Positions 46,901 to 55,190 of a DNA stretch of 64,000 bases are shown one piece after another (the first letter of the stretch is position 1; each line of letters begins with the position of its first letter). Below the pieces are notes generated by a model. It was not told the origin of the DNA and did no database searches. It worked only from the letters and a program-made list of their open reading frames with translations. The position numbers and the translations under genes are program-made. This stretch comes from Chitinophagales bacterium (GTDB lineage Bacteria; Bacteroidota; Bacteroidia; Chitinophagales; JADIYW01): NCBI GenBank assembly GCA_020636535.1, contig JACJXT010000011.1:620001-684000 (forward strand), read 5' to 3'.

Positions 46901-48459
46901 CTTGGCATAAAGGCGAGTTTAGTTTGTATTTAGAATGTGGTGTTTTATCGCTACAAAAAATTGTAAAGGAATTAGACGAAAAACAAATTAATATTCCAAT
47001 TTATGTAATTACCAACGGAAGTTTTGTTTTGGATATTGATAAACAAGTCAACTTAAATTCTTCTATACTAATTGGTTTGATTAGAACTATTCAAAACGAG
47101 TACAGCAATATTCCTATTAAACAAATTGACTTACCTTTTAATTTTATTACCAACGATTTTAATTTGGTTTTGAACAATCTTCAAATTAATCAAAATAAAG
47201 AAGTATGTATAAGACAAAATAATATTTATAAGAATAAATTACAAAAAATAGATAAAAATCAAACCATCGAAAAAATTAATTTTACTACAGAAGGTACTCA
47301 TTTAATTACTGGTGGTACAAGTGGTTTGGGTTTAGAGTTAGCTAAATATTTAAGTCAAAAAGGTGCTACACATATCGCACTGATTAGCAGAAGTGGACTT
47401 AAAGAAAAAACACAAGAAGCTATCAATGAAATAAAAGCCAATGGTACGCAAGTTGCTGTTTTAAAATGTGATGTTACGAACAAGGAACAATTACAATCTA
47501 CTATTGCAACCATAGAAACTTCTATGCCAACAATTATTGGTGTGTATCATGCAGCAGGATTTTTAAAAGATGGATTGCTAAGTTTATTCGCAAAAGATGA
47601 TTTTAATAATATTATTCAAACTAAATCAATTGCAGCTTTGCATCTACACGAATTGTTTGCAGAGCATAATTTGGAACAGTTTGTTTTGTTTTCGTCTATC
47701 GCAAGTATTTTAGGAACGAAAGCACAAGCTAATTACAATGCAAGTAATTCTTTTTTAAATGAATTAGCTGCTTTTAGAAGAAACAATAATCAAAATGCTA
47801 TTGCTATTAATTGGGGAAATATTGGAGAAGTTGGCTTAGCTGCTGCTGATGAAAAAAGAGGCAATGCACTACAACAAATAGGTATGCAGGCGATTACTGT
47901 TGAGGAACTCCAACTGTGTTTCGATAAAATTTTTCAGTACAATTTAGCTGAGATTATTCCAGTAAAATTAGATTTTAATTTGTGGTCTGAAAGTTATCAA
48001 TCAATCAAACAAAATTCGTTTTTTGCTAATGTTGTTGAACAAACAGTAGTAGAAGATAAAAATAAAAGCAGTATTCAAAATGCTACAAGTTTAGTACAAG
48101 CAAAGCAAATCATCAACGAACAAATTAAACAGTTGGTGGCTAAAATTACTAAGATTGCTACGAACAAAATTAAGGATGATGCTACTTTTAAATCCTTAGG
48201 AATTGATTCTCTAATGGCTTTACAATTGAAAGACTCACTACAAGATATTTTTCAATTGCAATTAGCAGTAGCCAGTATTTGGGCAAATCCTACAATAGAA
48301 AAATATACTAATTTTATAGCAAACGAATTAAATTTAGCTACGCAATTCACTAATGATACTATTGAAAATAATATATCAGATAAAAACGAAAATCAATCAG
48401 TAGAAACAATGAGTTTAGAAGAGTTAATGAACGAATTAAATAGTAAAGTCAATGAGTGA
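43945..48459 (+). CDS. Type I polyketide synthase, module KS-AT-KR-ACP
   Basis: This 1504-aa protein starts with a coiled-coil docking segment (residues 1-33, KYKQQIKDALTAIQKLKQQLKKEQEK). The KS follows (C206 in DTACSSS; EAHGTGT; KSNIGHTE). The AT has GHSMGEVAAAY and VDVASHS. A KR (GGTSGLGLELA, FSSIASILGTKAQANYNASNSF) and an ACP (S1422 in GIDSLM) complete it. No DH or ER is found, so this module should leave a hydroxyl. The 8-bp overlap with the next gene shows tight coupling. The protein ends in an acidic, Leu-rich tail fit for docking. Confidence 0.93.
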   Translation: MSDQEKYKQQIKDALTAIQKLKQQLKKEQEKNNQSIAIVGVALRLPGNVNSMQDYWQLLLNNIDAIEDIPNSRFNTNELYSDKNDIGKINIKQGGYLNNIDLFDGNYFDISRVELESLDPQQRLLLELSVEALENAGININSLNNSATGVFTGITNVDYQEKHFRSGNYQLVNPYSYSGSAYCATSGRISYLLGLQGPSVAIDTACSSSLVATHLACQSLRNNECDLALVGAANLILEPELTMYFSHLNALSATSRCQPFSNDANGFIRSEGAAVIILKRLNDAVQHKDNILATIKGSAVNQDGRSNGFTAPSVLAQTKLHQQTLQNAKLNAHQISFIEAHGTGTKIGDPIEVEAMANVYASTKSNDNPLYIASVKSNIGHTESVAGLAGMLKVILAMQNNLLPKNLHSQTLNQLINWNEYPIKVVQENTAWNVNEKYAAISGFGVTGTNAQVILSNYDSNNTNDTNLRKDIFVLPLSAKSETALINLTKKYIQFITESNIPIEEITAMTALRRAAYPIRKSFVATTKNDLLDAMQNFVDSNEVDDFKLVDEEENLKIVFVFPGQGAQFILMGKTLIQHEPVFKSALEECNTAFKNFVDWDIFEELDKTKNHRLEEIDVVQPLLVAIEIALAKLWQSKGVQPNAVIGHSMGEVAAAYIANIISLDDAAKIICYRSSLMKQASDKGAMLATDLSLNEAQEIVNANNGVAIAVVNSLNSLVLSGDKELVHQIQQDLENKGKFAKLVKVDVASHSNHMDEIKEVLEQKLGNIVTTNTAIDFYSTVDGDKIKGEQLNATYWKNNLRSTVQFHQATQKILSKGKCLFIEMSPHPTLLYALQQNISNSDIKSNAIGSFERDKNELQSFYNNIGLLYQTGYAFNWKTIYEDIASFVQLPNYAWQKERYWIDTVAKKSTAINTTRAIDYYKIDKIKIEEKINIQYKNILLFKDNSDEYIALSNLLQQQNITVTIADINDTVDFTNYDAIIHCRTWHKGEFSLYLECGVLSLQKIVKELDEKQINIPIYVITNGSFVLDIDKQVNLNSSILIGLIRTIQNEYSNIPIKQIDLPFNFITNDFNLVLNNLQINQNKEVCIRQNNIYKNKLQKIDKNQTIEKINFTTEGTHLITGGTSGLGLELAKYLSQKGATHIALISRSGLKEKTQEAINEIKANGTQVAVLKCDVTNKEQLQSTIATIETSMPTIIGVYHAAGFLKDGLLSLFAKDDFNNIIQTKSIAALHLHELFAEHNLEQFVLFSSIASILGTKAQANYNASNSFLNELAAFRRNNNQNAIAINWGNIGEVGLAAADEKRGNALQQIGMQAITVEELQLCFDKIFQYNLAEIIPVKLDFNLWSESYQSIKQNSFFANVVEQTVVEDKNKSSIQNATSLVQAKQIINEQIKQLVAKITKIATNKIKDDATFKSLGIDSLMALQLKDSLQDIFQLQLAVASIWANPTIEKYTNFIANELNLATQFTNDTIENNISDKNENQSVETMSLEELMNELNSKVNE

Positions 48460-51400
48460 AACAGAAGAGAAATTACTACAAATGCAACAATTACTTCAAA
48501 AGTCTTTGATTAAAATTAGGACTTTAGAAAGTGAATTAGAACAACAAAAAAATCAAACGAATACTATACAACAAGATATTGCTATTGTAAGCACAGCTTG
48601 TCGTTTTCCTGCTGGAATTACTTCTACAAAAGCACTATGGCAAATTATAAAAGAAGAAAAAAATATATTCTCAAAAATACCAAATAATAGATTTAATGTT
48701 GATGCTATTTATAGCACTGATGAATTAGAGAAAGGAAAAACCAATGCACAATATGGTGCATTTTTAACACATCAACCAAGTGATTTTGATGCTGATTTCT
48801 TTGGCATTCCACCAAGAGAAGCTAAGTCTATTGATCCATTACAAAGAATAATGCTCGAAGTTGTTTACGAAGCTTTTGAAAATGCTGGCTTGGCAACGCA
48901 ACAATTAAAAGAAAGCAATACAGGTGTTTTTGTAGCTATTGGTAATTCCGATTATATTCAAGCTCGCTTGCGAAATGGCAATTTAGAGAGTGTAGATGTA
49001 TATGATGCTACAGGTATTCCGTTTGCAACTGCTTGTGGTAGAATTTCTTATCTCTACAATTTTAGAGGTACAAGTTTATCTGTTGATACGGCTTGTTCTT
49101 CTGTGCTAACAGCAATTCAATTGGCAAAAAATGCATTACAGAATAAGGAGATTGATACGGCTGTTATCGCATCTGCAAATTTAATATTAACGCCAGAATT
49201 ATTTGTTGGCTTATCAAAATTAGGGTCGCTTTCTACTACAAACGAACTGAAAGCATTCGATCAAAATGCAGATGGTTATATTCGTGGTGAAGGTATTGGT
49301 GTGCTTATTTTAAAAAGAGTAGATGATGCTGTTCAACAAAATTTACCAATTGAGTTGGTGATTAAAGCTATTGCTATAAAACACAATGGTACAAGTAATG
49401 GTTTTACTGCACCAAATCCAGAAGTGCAAATTCAGTTGATAAATGAAACACTTCAACAAGCGAATATCAATGCGAATCAAGTAGATTTAGTGGAAGCTCA
49501 TGGTATTGGTAATGTGTTTACAGATGCTATGGAAATTCAGTCGATTGCTACGGCTTATCAAAATAGAATAAATCCAATATATATTAATTCTGTTAAATCA
49601 AATATTGGTCACTTAGAAGCATGTACTGGAATGTCTATGATTTTTAAAGTGATAGAAAGTTTTAAAAACGAAACTATTCCTGCTCAAATTAGTATTACCA
49701 ATTTAAATGAAGATGTTAATTGGAATGCCATCAAAGCTGTAGTTCCAACAACACCTATCGAATGGAAAAAATCGGATAAAAAAAGATATGCAGCCATTAA
49801 CTTGTCTGGTTATAGTGGAACCAATGCACATATTATTTTTGAAGAAGCACCAAATAAAATTATTTCAGAAAATATAGATTCTACATTTATATTTAATTTT
49901 TCTGCTAAAACAAAACAAGCGTTATTAGATTATCTACAAAAATATTTAACTACTAACGATTGGAAAAATGATTCATTAACAGAAATTGCTTATACACTCA
50001 ACAAAAAAAATCTGTTTGATTATAGATGTAGTATCGTAGCAGATTCACATCAAGTATTAGAAGAAAAAATCAATCAAGTTGTAAATAATGAAAAATCAGA
50101 TGTATTTATTACAAATGAATTAAATGAATATAATGATATAGCGTTCTTGTGTACTGGACAAGGTGCTCAGTATTTTGGTATGTGTAAACAGTTGTATGAT
50201 CATTATGAAGTCTTTAAAATGGTTATCGATGATTGCGACAAACAACTACAACCAATGCTACAAGAATCAATTATGGATGTGTTGTGGAAAGATGAAAGCA
50301 AAGCTCATCTAATTCATCAGACAAAATTTACGCAACCTTGTTTATTTGTAGTAGAATATGCTATTGCACAATTGTATATGAGTTTTGGTATAGAGCCAAA
50401 TTATTTAGTAGGTCATAGTATTGGCGAGTTATCTTGTTTGGCAATTGCTAATGCCATTGATTTAGAAGCAGCTTTGCAATTAGTTGTAGCAAGAGCTGCA
50501 TTGATGCAATCTTTGCCAATAAATGAAGGTGTAATGGCTTCTGTTTTTTGTAGTGAAGCAATTATAAAACCGTTTTTAGAAAATTCTAGCGTAGATTTAG
50601 CTGCAATCAATGCGCCAAAAAATGTAACTATTGCTGGATTACAAGCAGATGTAGAAAAAGTATTGGCTACACTTAAAGAAAACAAAATTAAAGCAGTAAT
50701 GCTACAAGTTTCCCATGCATTTCATTCTTCACAGATGGATGCTATCTTACCAAAGTTTGAACAATTTGTAGCACAGTTTTCATTTAAAGAGCCACAAATT
50801 CCTGTTATTTCAAATGCAACAGGTTTGCCTTTATCGTTGTCAGATTTAACGCCTAATTATTTTGCTAAGCACATAAGAAACACTATTCAGTTTGAAAAAT
50901 CTATTCAGTATTTGTCAGATAAAGTTGGTGTTTTTGTAGAATGTGGACCACATCCTGTTTTAATTAATTTAGCAAAACATTGCAATAGCAATAAAGCAGT
51001 ATACATTGCTACAACTACAAAAGATAAAGATGCATTAGCTACCTTTAATAATGCTCTACAAGAATTATATATTAATACTATAAATGTTAAGTTTGAAAAT
51101 TTATTTGTAGGAAAAAAAATCAATACAGTACCATTACCAACTTATGCTTGGCAATGGAAATCGTATTGGTACAATCCAGTGTTGCAAGATTTTTTATTAG
51201 AAGAAAATAAAGAGAAAATTTCAATAACAAATCAAAAAGTTAATAATAAAAAAGATATTGTAAAAACTAATTTAAAATTAACTAAAGAGAATTTATTAGT
51301 CACCATGCAAATTGAAGCAGCTAAAATTTTAGAGTTAGAAGCTGGTCAAAAAATAAACATCAATGAATCGTTTAGAAATCAAGGATTTGATTCTATGATG

Positions 51401-51682
51401 AGTGGTGAATTTTTATCTATTATGGAAAGAATGCTAGGCGAGGAGCAACAAATGAGCGTAATACACGATTATCCTACACCAAAAACATTAGCACAATATT
51501 GGACAGATAAATATTTTGGTGGTGGTGAAGTAGATGAACACCAAGCTATTTCTATGGCAGATGTAATGTTTGATGCTGCTATGGACGAACAAATTGATGA
51601 ACAATGGCACGAAATTAAACCTACAGATAATTGGTTAATGAGAGCATTTAAAAAGTTCGATAGCAAATTGCCAAAGGTGTAA
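48452..51682 (+). CDS. Type I polyketide synthase, non-reducing module KS-AT-ACP
   Basis: This 1076-aa protein has an N-terminal coiled coil (residues 1-40). The KS has C215 in DTACSSV, and its motif reads EAHGIGNVFTD rather than HGTGT; KSNIGH is kept. The AT has VGHSIGELS and a malonyl-type HAFHS segment, unlike VASHS in the other two. The ACP serine is S981 in GFDSMM. A ~55-residue C-terminal extension after the ACP is acidic then basic (MADVMFDAAMDEQIDEQW...). There are no KR, DH or thioesterase domains, so this module would leave a beta-keto group, and release must come from elsewhere. Confidence 0.9.
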   Translation: MSETEEKLLQMQQLLQKSLIKIRTLESELEQQKNQTNTIQQDIAIVSTACRFPAGITSTKALWQIIKEEKNIFSKIPNNRFNVDAIYSTDELEKGKTNAQYGAFLTHQPSDFDADFFGIPPREAKSIDPLQRIMLEVVYEAFENAGLATQQLKESNTGVFVAIGNSDYIQARLRNGNLESVDVYDATGIPFATACGRISYLYNFRGTSLSVDTACSSVLTAIQLAKNALQNKEIDTAVIASANLILTPELFVGLSKLGSLSTTNELKAFDQNADGYIRGEGIGVLILKRVDDAVQQNLPIELVIKAIAIKHNGTSNGFTAPNPEVQIQLINETLQQANINANQVDLVEAHGIGNVFTDAMEIQSIATAYQNRINPIYINSVKSNIGHLEACTGMSMIFKVIESFKNETIPAQISITNLNEDVNWNAIKAVVPTTPIEWKKSDKKRYAAINLSGYSGTNAHIIFEEAPNKIISENIDSTFIFNFSAKTKQALLDYLQKYLTTNDWKNDSLTEIAYTLNKKNLFDYRCSIVADSHQVLEEKINQVVNNEKSDVFITNELNEYNDIAFLCTGQGAQYFGMCKQLYDHYEVFKMVIDDCDKQLQPMLQESIMDVLWKDESKAHLIHQTKFTQPCLFVVEYAIAQLYMSFGIEPNYLVGHSIGELSCLAIANAIDLEAALQLVVARAALMQSLPINEGVMASVFCSEAIIKPFLENSSVDLAAINAPKNVTIAGLQADVEKVLATLKENKIKAVMLQVSHAFHSSQMDAILPKFEQFVAQFSFKEPQIPVISNATGLPLSLSDLTPNYFAKHIRNTIQFEKSIQYLSDKVGVFVECGPHPVLINLAKHCNSNKAVYIATTTKDKDALATFNNALQELYINTINVKFENLFVGKKINTVPLPTYAWQWKSYWYNPVLQDFLLEENKEKISITNQKVNNKKDIVKTNLKLTKENLLVTMQIEAAKILELEAGQKININESFRNQGFDSMMSGEFLSIMERMLGEEQQMSVIHDYPTPKTLAQYWTDKYFGGGEVDEHQAISMADVMFDAAMDEQIDEQWHEIKPTDNWLMRAFKKFDSKLPKV

Positions 51683-51915
51683 ATTATTATCCTAGCGTCA
51701 TTCCTGCGAAAGCAGGAATCTATTTGCTATATTATTTTTACTTTCCTTTATCGGTCTGTGTTTTCACAGACAGAAATATTTTTCTGCCATGTTAAGTGTT
51801 TTCACTTTTGCTTTGCTGAACTCGTTTTATAGTGAAAAACGAAGCATCTCCAATCTTTGCTGAACTTGTTTCAGCATCTAATAACTCAAGTTTATTTTAT
51901 CACAGCATTGCATCA
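51683..51915. repeat. Repeat-rich intergenic region after the PKS operon
   Basis: Hairpin ttcctgc-gaaa-gcaggaa (51701-51718), which may terminate the PKS transcript, then gtctgtg-tttt-cacagac (51754-51771), then a ~95-bp block (51786-51880) ending in tgctgaa...ttcagca. The last two blocks recur, in swapped order, at 57257-57430. No gene is visible. Confidence 0.7.
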
Positions 51916-52365
51916 CTAATTAATAGGAATGTCTGTAAATTCGCCTTTTAGACTATCAACTCCAGAAATACCACTACCTGCAGTTGCTACAAATGTACCA
52001 GAAAGTTTATTGCTTTCATTTTTAGTAATTGTTACGCTACCACTTGAAGCAATCCAATAAGAACCTTTTATATAAGTAATCATATTTATCAAAGAGATAT
52101 TGTAAGTTCCAACACTAAGTCCAGATAGGTTAATTTCTACAACAGTACTTCCACTATTTTGAGCAATAATAGTATTGTAACTGCCATTTACCCAAGAACT
52201 ATCTGCTTTTGTAAGTGTAGTTGTATTATTTTCGCCATAGTAAAATCCTACATTAGTGTTCGAGTTAGATGGCGTTGAATCCTCATTTTTGGTGCAAGCT
52301 TGAAAAAAAGATACCAAGAAGATACTTACAAACAAAAGGATTAAAATGTGTTTTATTTTTTTCAT
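51916..52365 (-). CDS. Small lipoprotein
   Basis: This 149-aa protein has a lipoprotein signal peptide ending FFQAC (Cys ~24), then a Ser/Asn/Thr-rich linker and a beta-rich domain of ~120 residues ending LKGEFTDIPIN. It resembles the next gene (52450-52899), which ends VYGTFTDILVN, and both have a GFYYGEN/GFTWHEN segment after the linker. They are probably paralogues with an unknown binding function at the cell envelope. It is likely co-transcribed with the genes upstream on the minus strand. Confidence 0.82.
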   Translation of the reverse strand: MKKIKHILILLFVSIFLVSFFQACTKNEDSTPSNSNTNVGFYYGENNTTTLTKADSSWVNGSYNTIIAQNSGSTVVEINLSGLSVGTYNISLINMITYIKGSYWIASSGSVTITKNESNKLSGTFVATAGSGISGVDSLKGEFTDIPIN

Positions 52366-52449
52366 AATTAATATTTTATTTATTTTTTAATACAAAAACC
52401 TGTTAAATGTAGAAACAATACAATATGCTGTTAGCTCTAATTTTATTGT

Positions 52450-52899
52450 TTATTGATTAACAAGTATATCCGTAAATGTTCCATAAACAGAATGTACTTG
52501 AGCACCAACTGTATGCGCTTCTATAGTACCTGATGCTTTACGGGTGTTCATATCAATACTTTTAATGTTAATAGCTCCTGTAGCTGCATTTGGTCTCATT
52601 CCTCTAAAATAAAAAGAAACACCAGGCTCTGCTAAGTCGTGGCTACCAACGGTTATAGATGGTAAAGTAATATTAAATAGTACTGATGCTCCACCATTTT
52701 GATTTAGAGTATAAGCAAAAATAGTTTGGTCTCCTTTGTTGAGTTGGCAATTTTCGGTATAGTTTTCAGTACCGTTAGGATCGTTCTCATGCCAAGTAAA
52801 TCCTGCTTTTGCAGGAGCCGAAGTTGTATTATCTTTTTTGCAAGCAGTAAAAGCTGCTATGCATAAAACAACAGTTAATATTTTTTTGAAAAAATTCAT
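52450..52899 (-). CDS. Small lipoprotein, paralogue of the neighbour
   Basis: This 149-aa protein has a lipoprotein signal peptide ending AAFTACKKD. The beta-rich body has GFTWHENDPNGTENYT and a C-terminal GTFTDILVNQ that mirrors the neighbouring lipoprotein. No enzyme motif is seen. It begins 10 bp after the 416-aa lipoprotein gene. Confidence 0.82.
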   Translation of the reverse strand: MNFFKKILTVVLCIAAFTACKKDNTTSAPAKAGFTWHENDPNGTENYTENCQLNKGDQTIFAYTLNQNGGASVLFNITLPSITVGSHDLAEPGVSFYFRGMRPNAATGAINIKSIDMNTRKASGTIEAHTVGAQVHSVYGTFTDILVNQ

Positions 52900-52909
52900 A
52901 TTTCAATAT

Positions 52910-54160
52910 TTATTTTGGACTAATGATTTGCATGTGATAATTTTCAGTATTGTCGTTGTTTGTTTCTTCTCTATATTTTACCGCCACATACAATTTGTTG
53001 TTAAACCATTTTATGGCTTCAATTTGTGCATATTCAATCAAATCACTTTCTTTTAATATTACTTCATTCGTACCATTCGCATTATATTTTCTGATAGAGA
53101 AATGGGCAGTTGCATTTTCACTTCTACTTTCTACTGCATAAAAATTGCCGGCTTCGTCTATTGCCAAGTTAGTATTGTTGTACAAAATAGTTGTTCCGCC
53201 TAGCGTATTGGACGAAACATTGGATTGTGATTGAACGATAGTAATAGTTGGATTGGTTAAATTTATTTTTAAAACCACATAATTACCATTTCCTCCATTT
53301 ATGGGAGAAAGAATAAAAATATTATCTCCGAATATGGCAGAATGTGATGCGCCTCCCGCTGAAATTACAATGGGTAAATCAGCCAATTTTTTCATAGGAC
53401 AATAGGCAACTGGCACTCCATAAGCATCTGTGGTATGCACCACAGAGTCGGTTTCGGTAAGTAGGCTCATGCCCCCATCTACCGTGTTAAATCCTACTAC
53501 ATAGCTGCGCCCATTGTACCGCTGGGCTACACAAAAGTTTACACCCATGTTTCTAAAATTATTACTCTTCCATTGCTGGGTTGCATAGCTGTAATGCCCA
53601 AAAGATTGGAATGAATTACCCAACCAAAACAAACCATCTTCGGTGGGTTGGTAAGTTTTCCAGTAAGGACTTCCTGTTGAAGAATCGCTAAAACCATCAT
53701 TCAAATTAATGGTTAAGCCATTACGGGCTACATTGCTTATTTTGGTTTCATCATCTAAGCTCATGCTGATAGCCCACAACACATTGCTATTGTTAATGTT
53801 TTTGATTTCGCCGTAATAATTACGAGATTGTATATCTTCATATAATGTCACACTTTCTTGCTTGTTAATTATCATATCTGTATGATGAGAAATAGAATAT
53901 GGCTGGATAGTTCTGTACCAAAAGTACCAACGCAACTCATCGCCTTTTTGTAGGTTAAATGCTTTTGTATCAAAGGTTCCGCTACCCAACATTGTAAATT
54001 TGTGTGAGGATACAACACGCCACTGGTCGCTTTTAAGTATGGTTACGGAAGTGCTGTTTGGATCATTGTTTTTGTCTTTTTTGCACGCCGTAATATTTAT
54101 TGCTAAAAGCAACAGAAAGTAAATTGTTTTTGAGTAATTTGAAAAAAATATAGTTTTCAT
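52910..54160 (-). CDS. Lipoprotein, probable beta-propeller
   Basis: This 416-aa protein has a lipoprotein signal (AINITACKKDKNND, Cys ~26). The body has repeated strands of the kind DNIFILSPINGGNGNYVVLKI and IDEAGNFYAVESRS, suggesting a propeller of sequence-variable blades. It contains no catalytic motif. Base composition is less AT-rich than its neighbours in 53400-53800. It is 10-12 bp from the genes on both sides, so it is probably in one operon with the two small lipoproteins. Confidence 0.8.
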   Translation of the reverse strand: MKTIFFSNYSKTIYFLLLLAINITACKKDKNNDPNSTSVTILKSDQWRVVSSHKFTMLGSGTFDTKAFNLQKGDELRWYFWYRTIQPYSISHHTDMIINKQESVTLYEDIQSRNYYGEIKNINNSNVLWAISMSLDDETKISNVARNGLTINLNDGFSDSSTGSPYWKTYQPTEDGLFWLGNSFQSFGHYSYATQQWKSNNFRNMGVNFCVAQRYNGRSYVVGFNTVDGGMSLLTETDSVVHTTDAYGVPVAYCPMKKLADLPIVISAGGASHSAIFGDNIFILSPINGGNGNYVVLKINLTNPTITIVQSQSNVSSNTLGGTTILYNNTNLAIDEAGNFYAVESRSENATAHFSIRKYNANGTNEVILKESDLIEYAQIEAIKWFNNKLYVAVKYREETNNDNTENYHMQIISPK

Positions 54161-54172
54161 ATTAATAATTTT

Positions 54173-54466
54173 TTATTTAATACAAAAATTGATAGATACA
54201 CATTTCGAGATATACTTTTCATCTCCTTTGGTTTTTATGTTTGCATTTAATAATATTACAACACCTTTATAGTGAATTACTTTGCTAAATATTAGTTTCT
54301 TAAACTTTACAAAAGCTTTGATGATGCTTACTATAATTTTTTGTGTTTTTGAATTATTTGAGGTTGGTAATGCTATGCTTTGTGCTTGGCTTGGTATTAA
54401 GATGAATAATTGAAAAGTGGTTAATATATAAATTATAATTTGTTTATTATATGGTTGATATTTCAT
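54173..54466 (-). CDS. Small secreted protein, unknown
   Basis: This 97-aa protein has a hydrophobic N-terminus (IIIYILTTFQLFILIPSQAQ) that looks like a signal peptide cut after AQA or AQ. The remaining ~65 residues are Lys/Ile-rich with one hydrophobic stretch. It is 12 bp upstream of the 416-aa lipoprotein gene in the same direction. It may be real or a degraded fragment. Confidence 0.5.
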   Translation of the reverse strand: MKYQPYNKQIIIYILTTFQLFILIPSQAQSIALPTSNNSKTQKIIVSIIKAFVKFKKLIFSKVIHYKGVVILLNANIKTKGDEKYISKCVSINFCIK

Positions 54467-54541
54467 ATTTTGAAACTTTTATTTTTAACAAATATCTATT
54501 AAAATTTTATCTATAACAATGGGCTGAGTAGCCCATTTTCA

Positions 54542-55189
54542 TTAAATCAAACCTCCTTTTCTGGCTTTATTCAAAAGCTCTATTCTATTGTGGGTTTGTA
54601 GTTTTTGATAAATATTTTCGATATGCCTTTTAACGGTAAATGCTGATATAAATAATTGTTCAGCAATTTTTTTATTGGAATATCCTTCACTAATACGGTT
54701 TAATATCTCTAATTCTCTTTCTGTAAGTACTACAGTTTCTTCAATTTGATGATTAGTAGATGAACTACTATTTTTTAATAAATTTATGGCTTTAATGGCA
54801 ATAGCAGGCGACATTACAGCACCTCCGTTTAGCGTGTCATGAATGGCTTCATACATTTTTTCGGCTTTGGCTTCTTTTAAGATATAACTATCGGCACCTG
54901 CCTTTATGGTATCAAAAATATGTTGCTCATCGGCAAATACGGTAACCATTATTATTTTGACATTTGGAAACTGTTGTTTTATTTTTTCGGTGGCTTGTAC
55001 ACCATTCATTACTGGCATTTCTATATCCATCAGTATTAAATCTACTGCAGTATGACTTTGCATCATTTCGAATAATTCTTTGCCATTATTAGCTACTAAA
55101 ATAATATGTAAATCGGTATATGTAGACAGTTTTTCTACTATAGCTCTACGAGCTATTGAATTGTCGTCTGCAATGGCAATTGTTATCAT
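54542..55189 (-). CDS. LuxR/NarL-type response regulator
   Basis: It is 215 aa if started at the ATG at 55189 (MITIAIADDNS). An upstream start at 55207 would overlap the kinase gene and add MKFLFE. The receiver domain has DD at the start, phosphoacceptor D in LILMDIEMPVMNG (about 55) and K in ILKEAKAEKM. The LuxR HTH has LTEREIEILNRISEGYSNKKIAEQLFISAFTVKRHIENIYQKL-like sequence (about 148-195). It is 1 bp downstream of the sensor kinase and surely its partner. Confidence 0.93.
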   Translation of the reverse strand: MITIAIADDNSIARRAIVEKLSTYTDLHIILVANNGKELFEMMQSHTAVDLILMDIEMPVMNGVQATEKIKQQFPNVKIIMVTVFADEQHIFDTIKAGADSYILKEAKAEKMYEAIHDTLNGGAVMSPAIAIKAINLLKNSSSSTNHQIEETVVLTERELEILNRISEGYSNKKIAEQLFISAFTVKRHIENIYQKLQTHNRIELLNKARKGGLI

Positions 55190-55190
55190 T

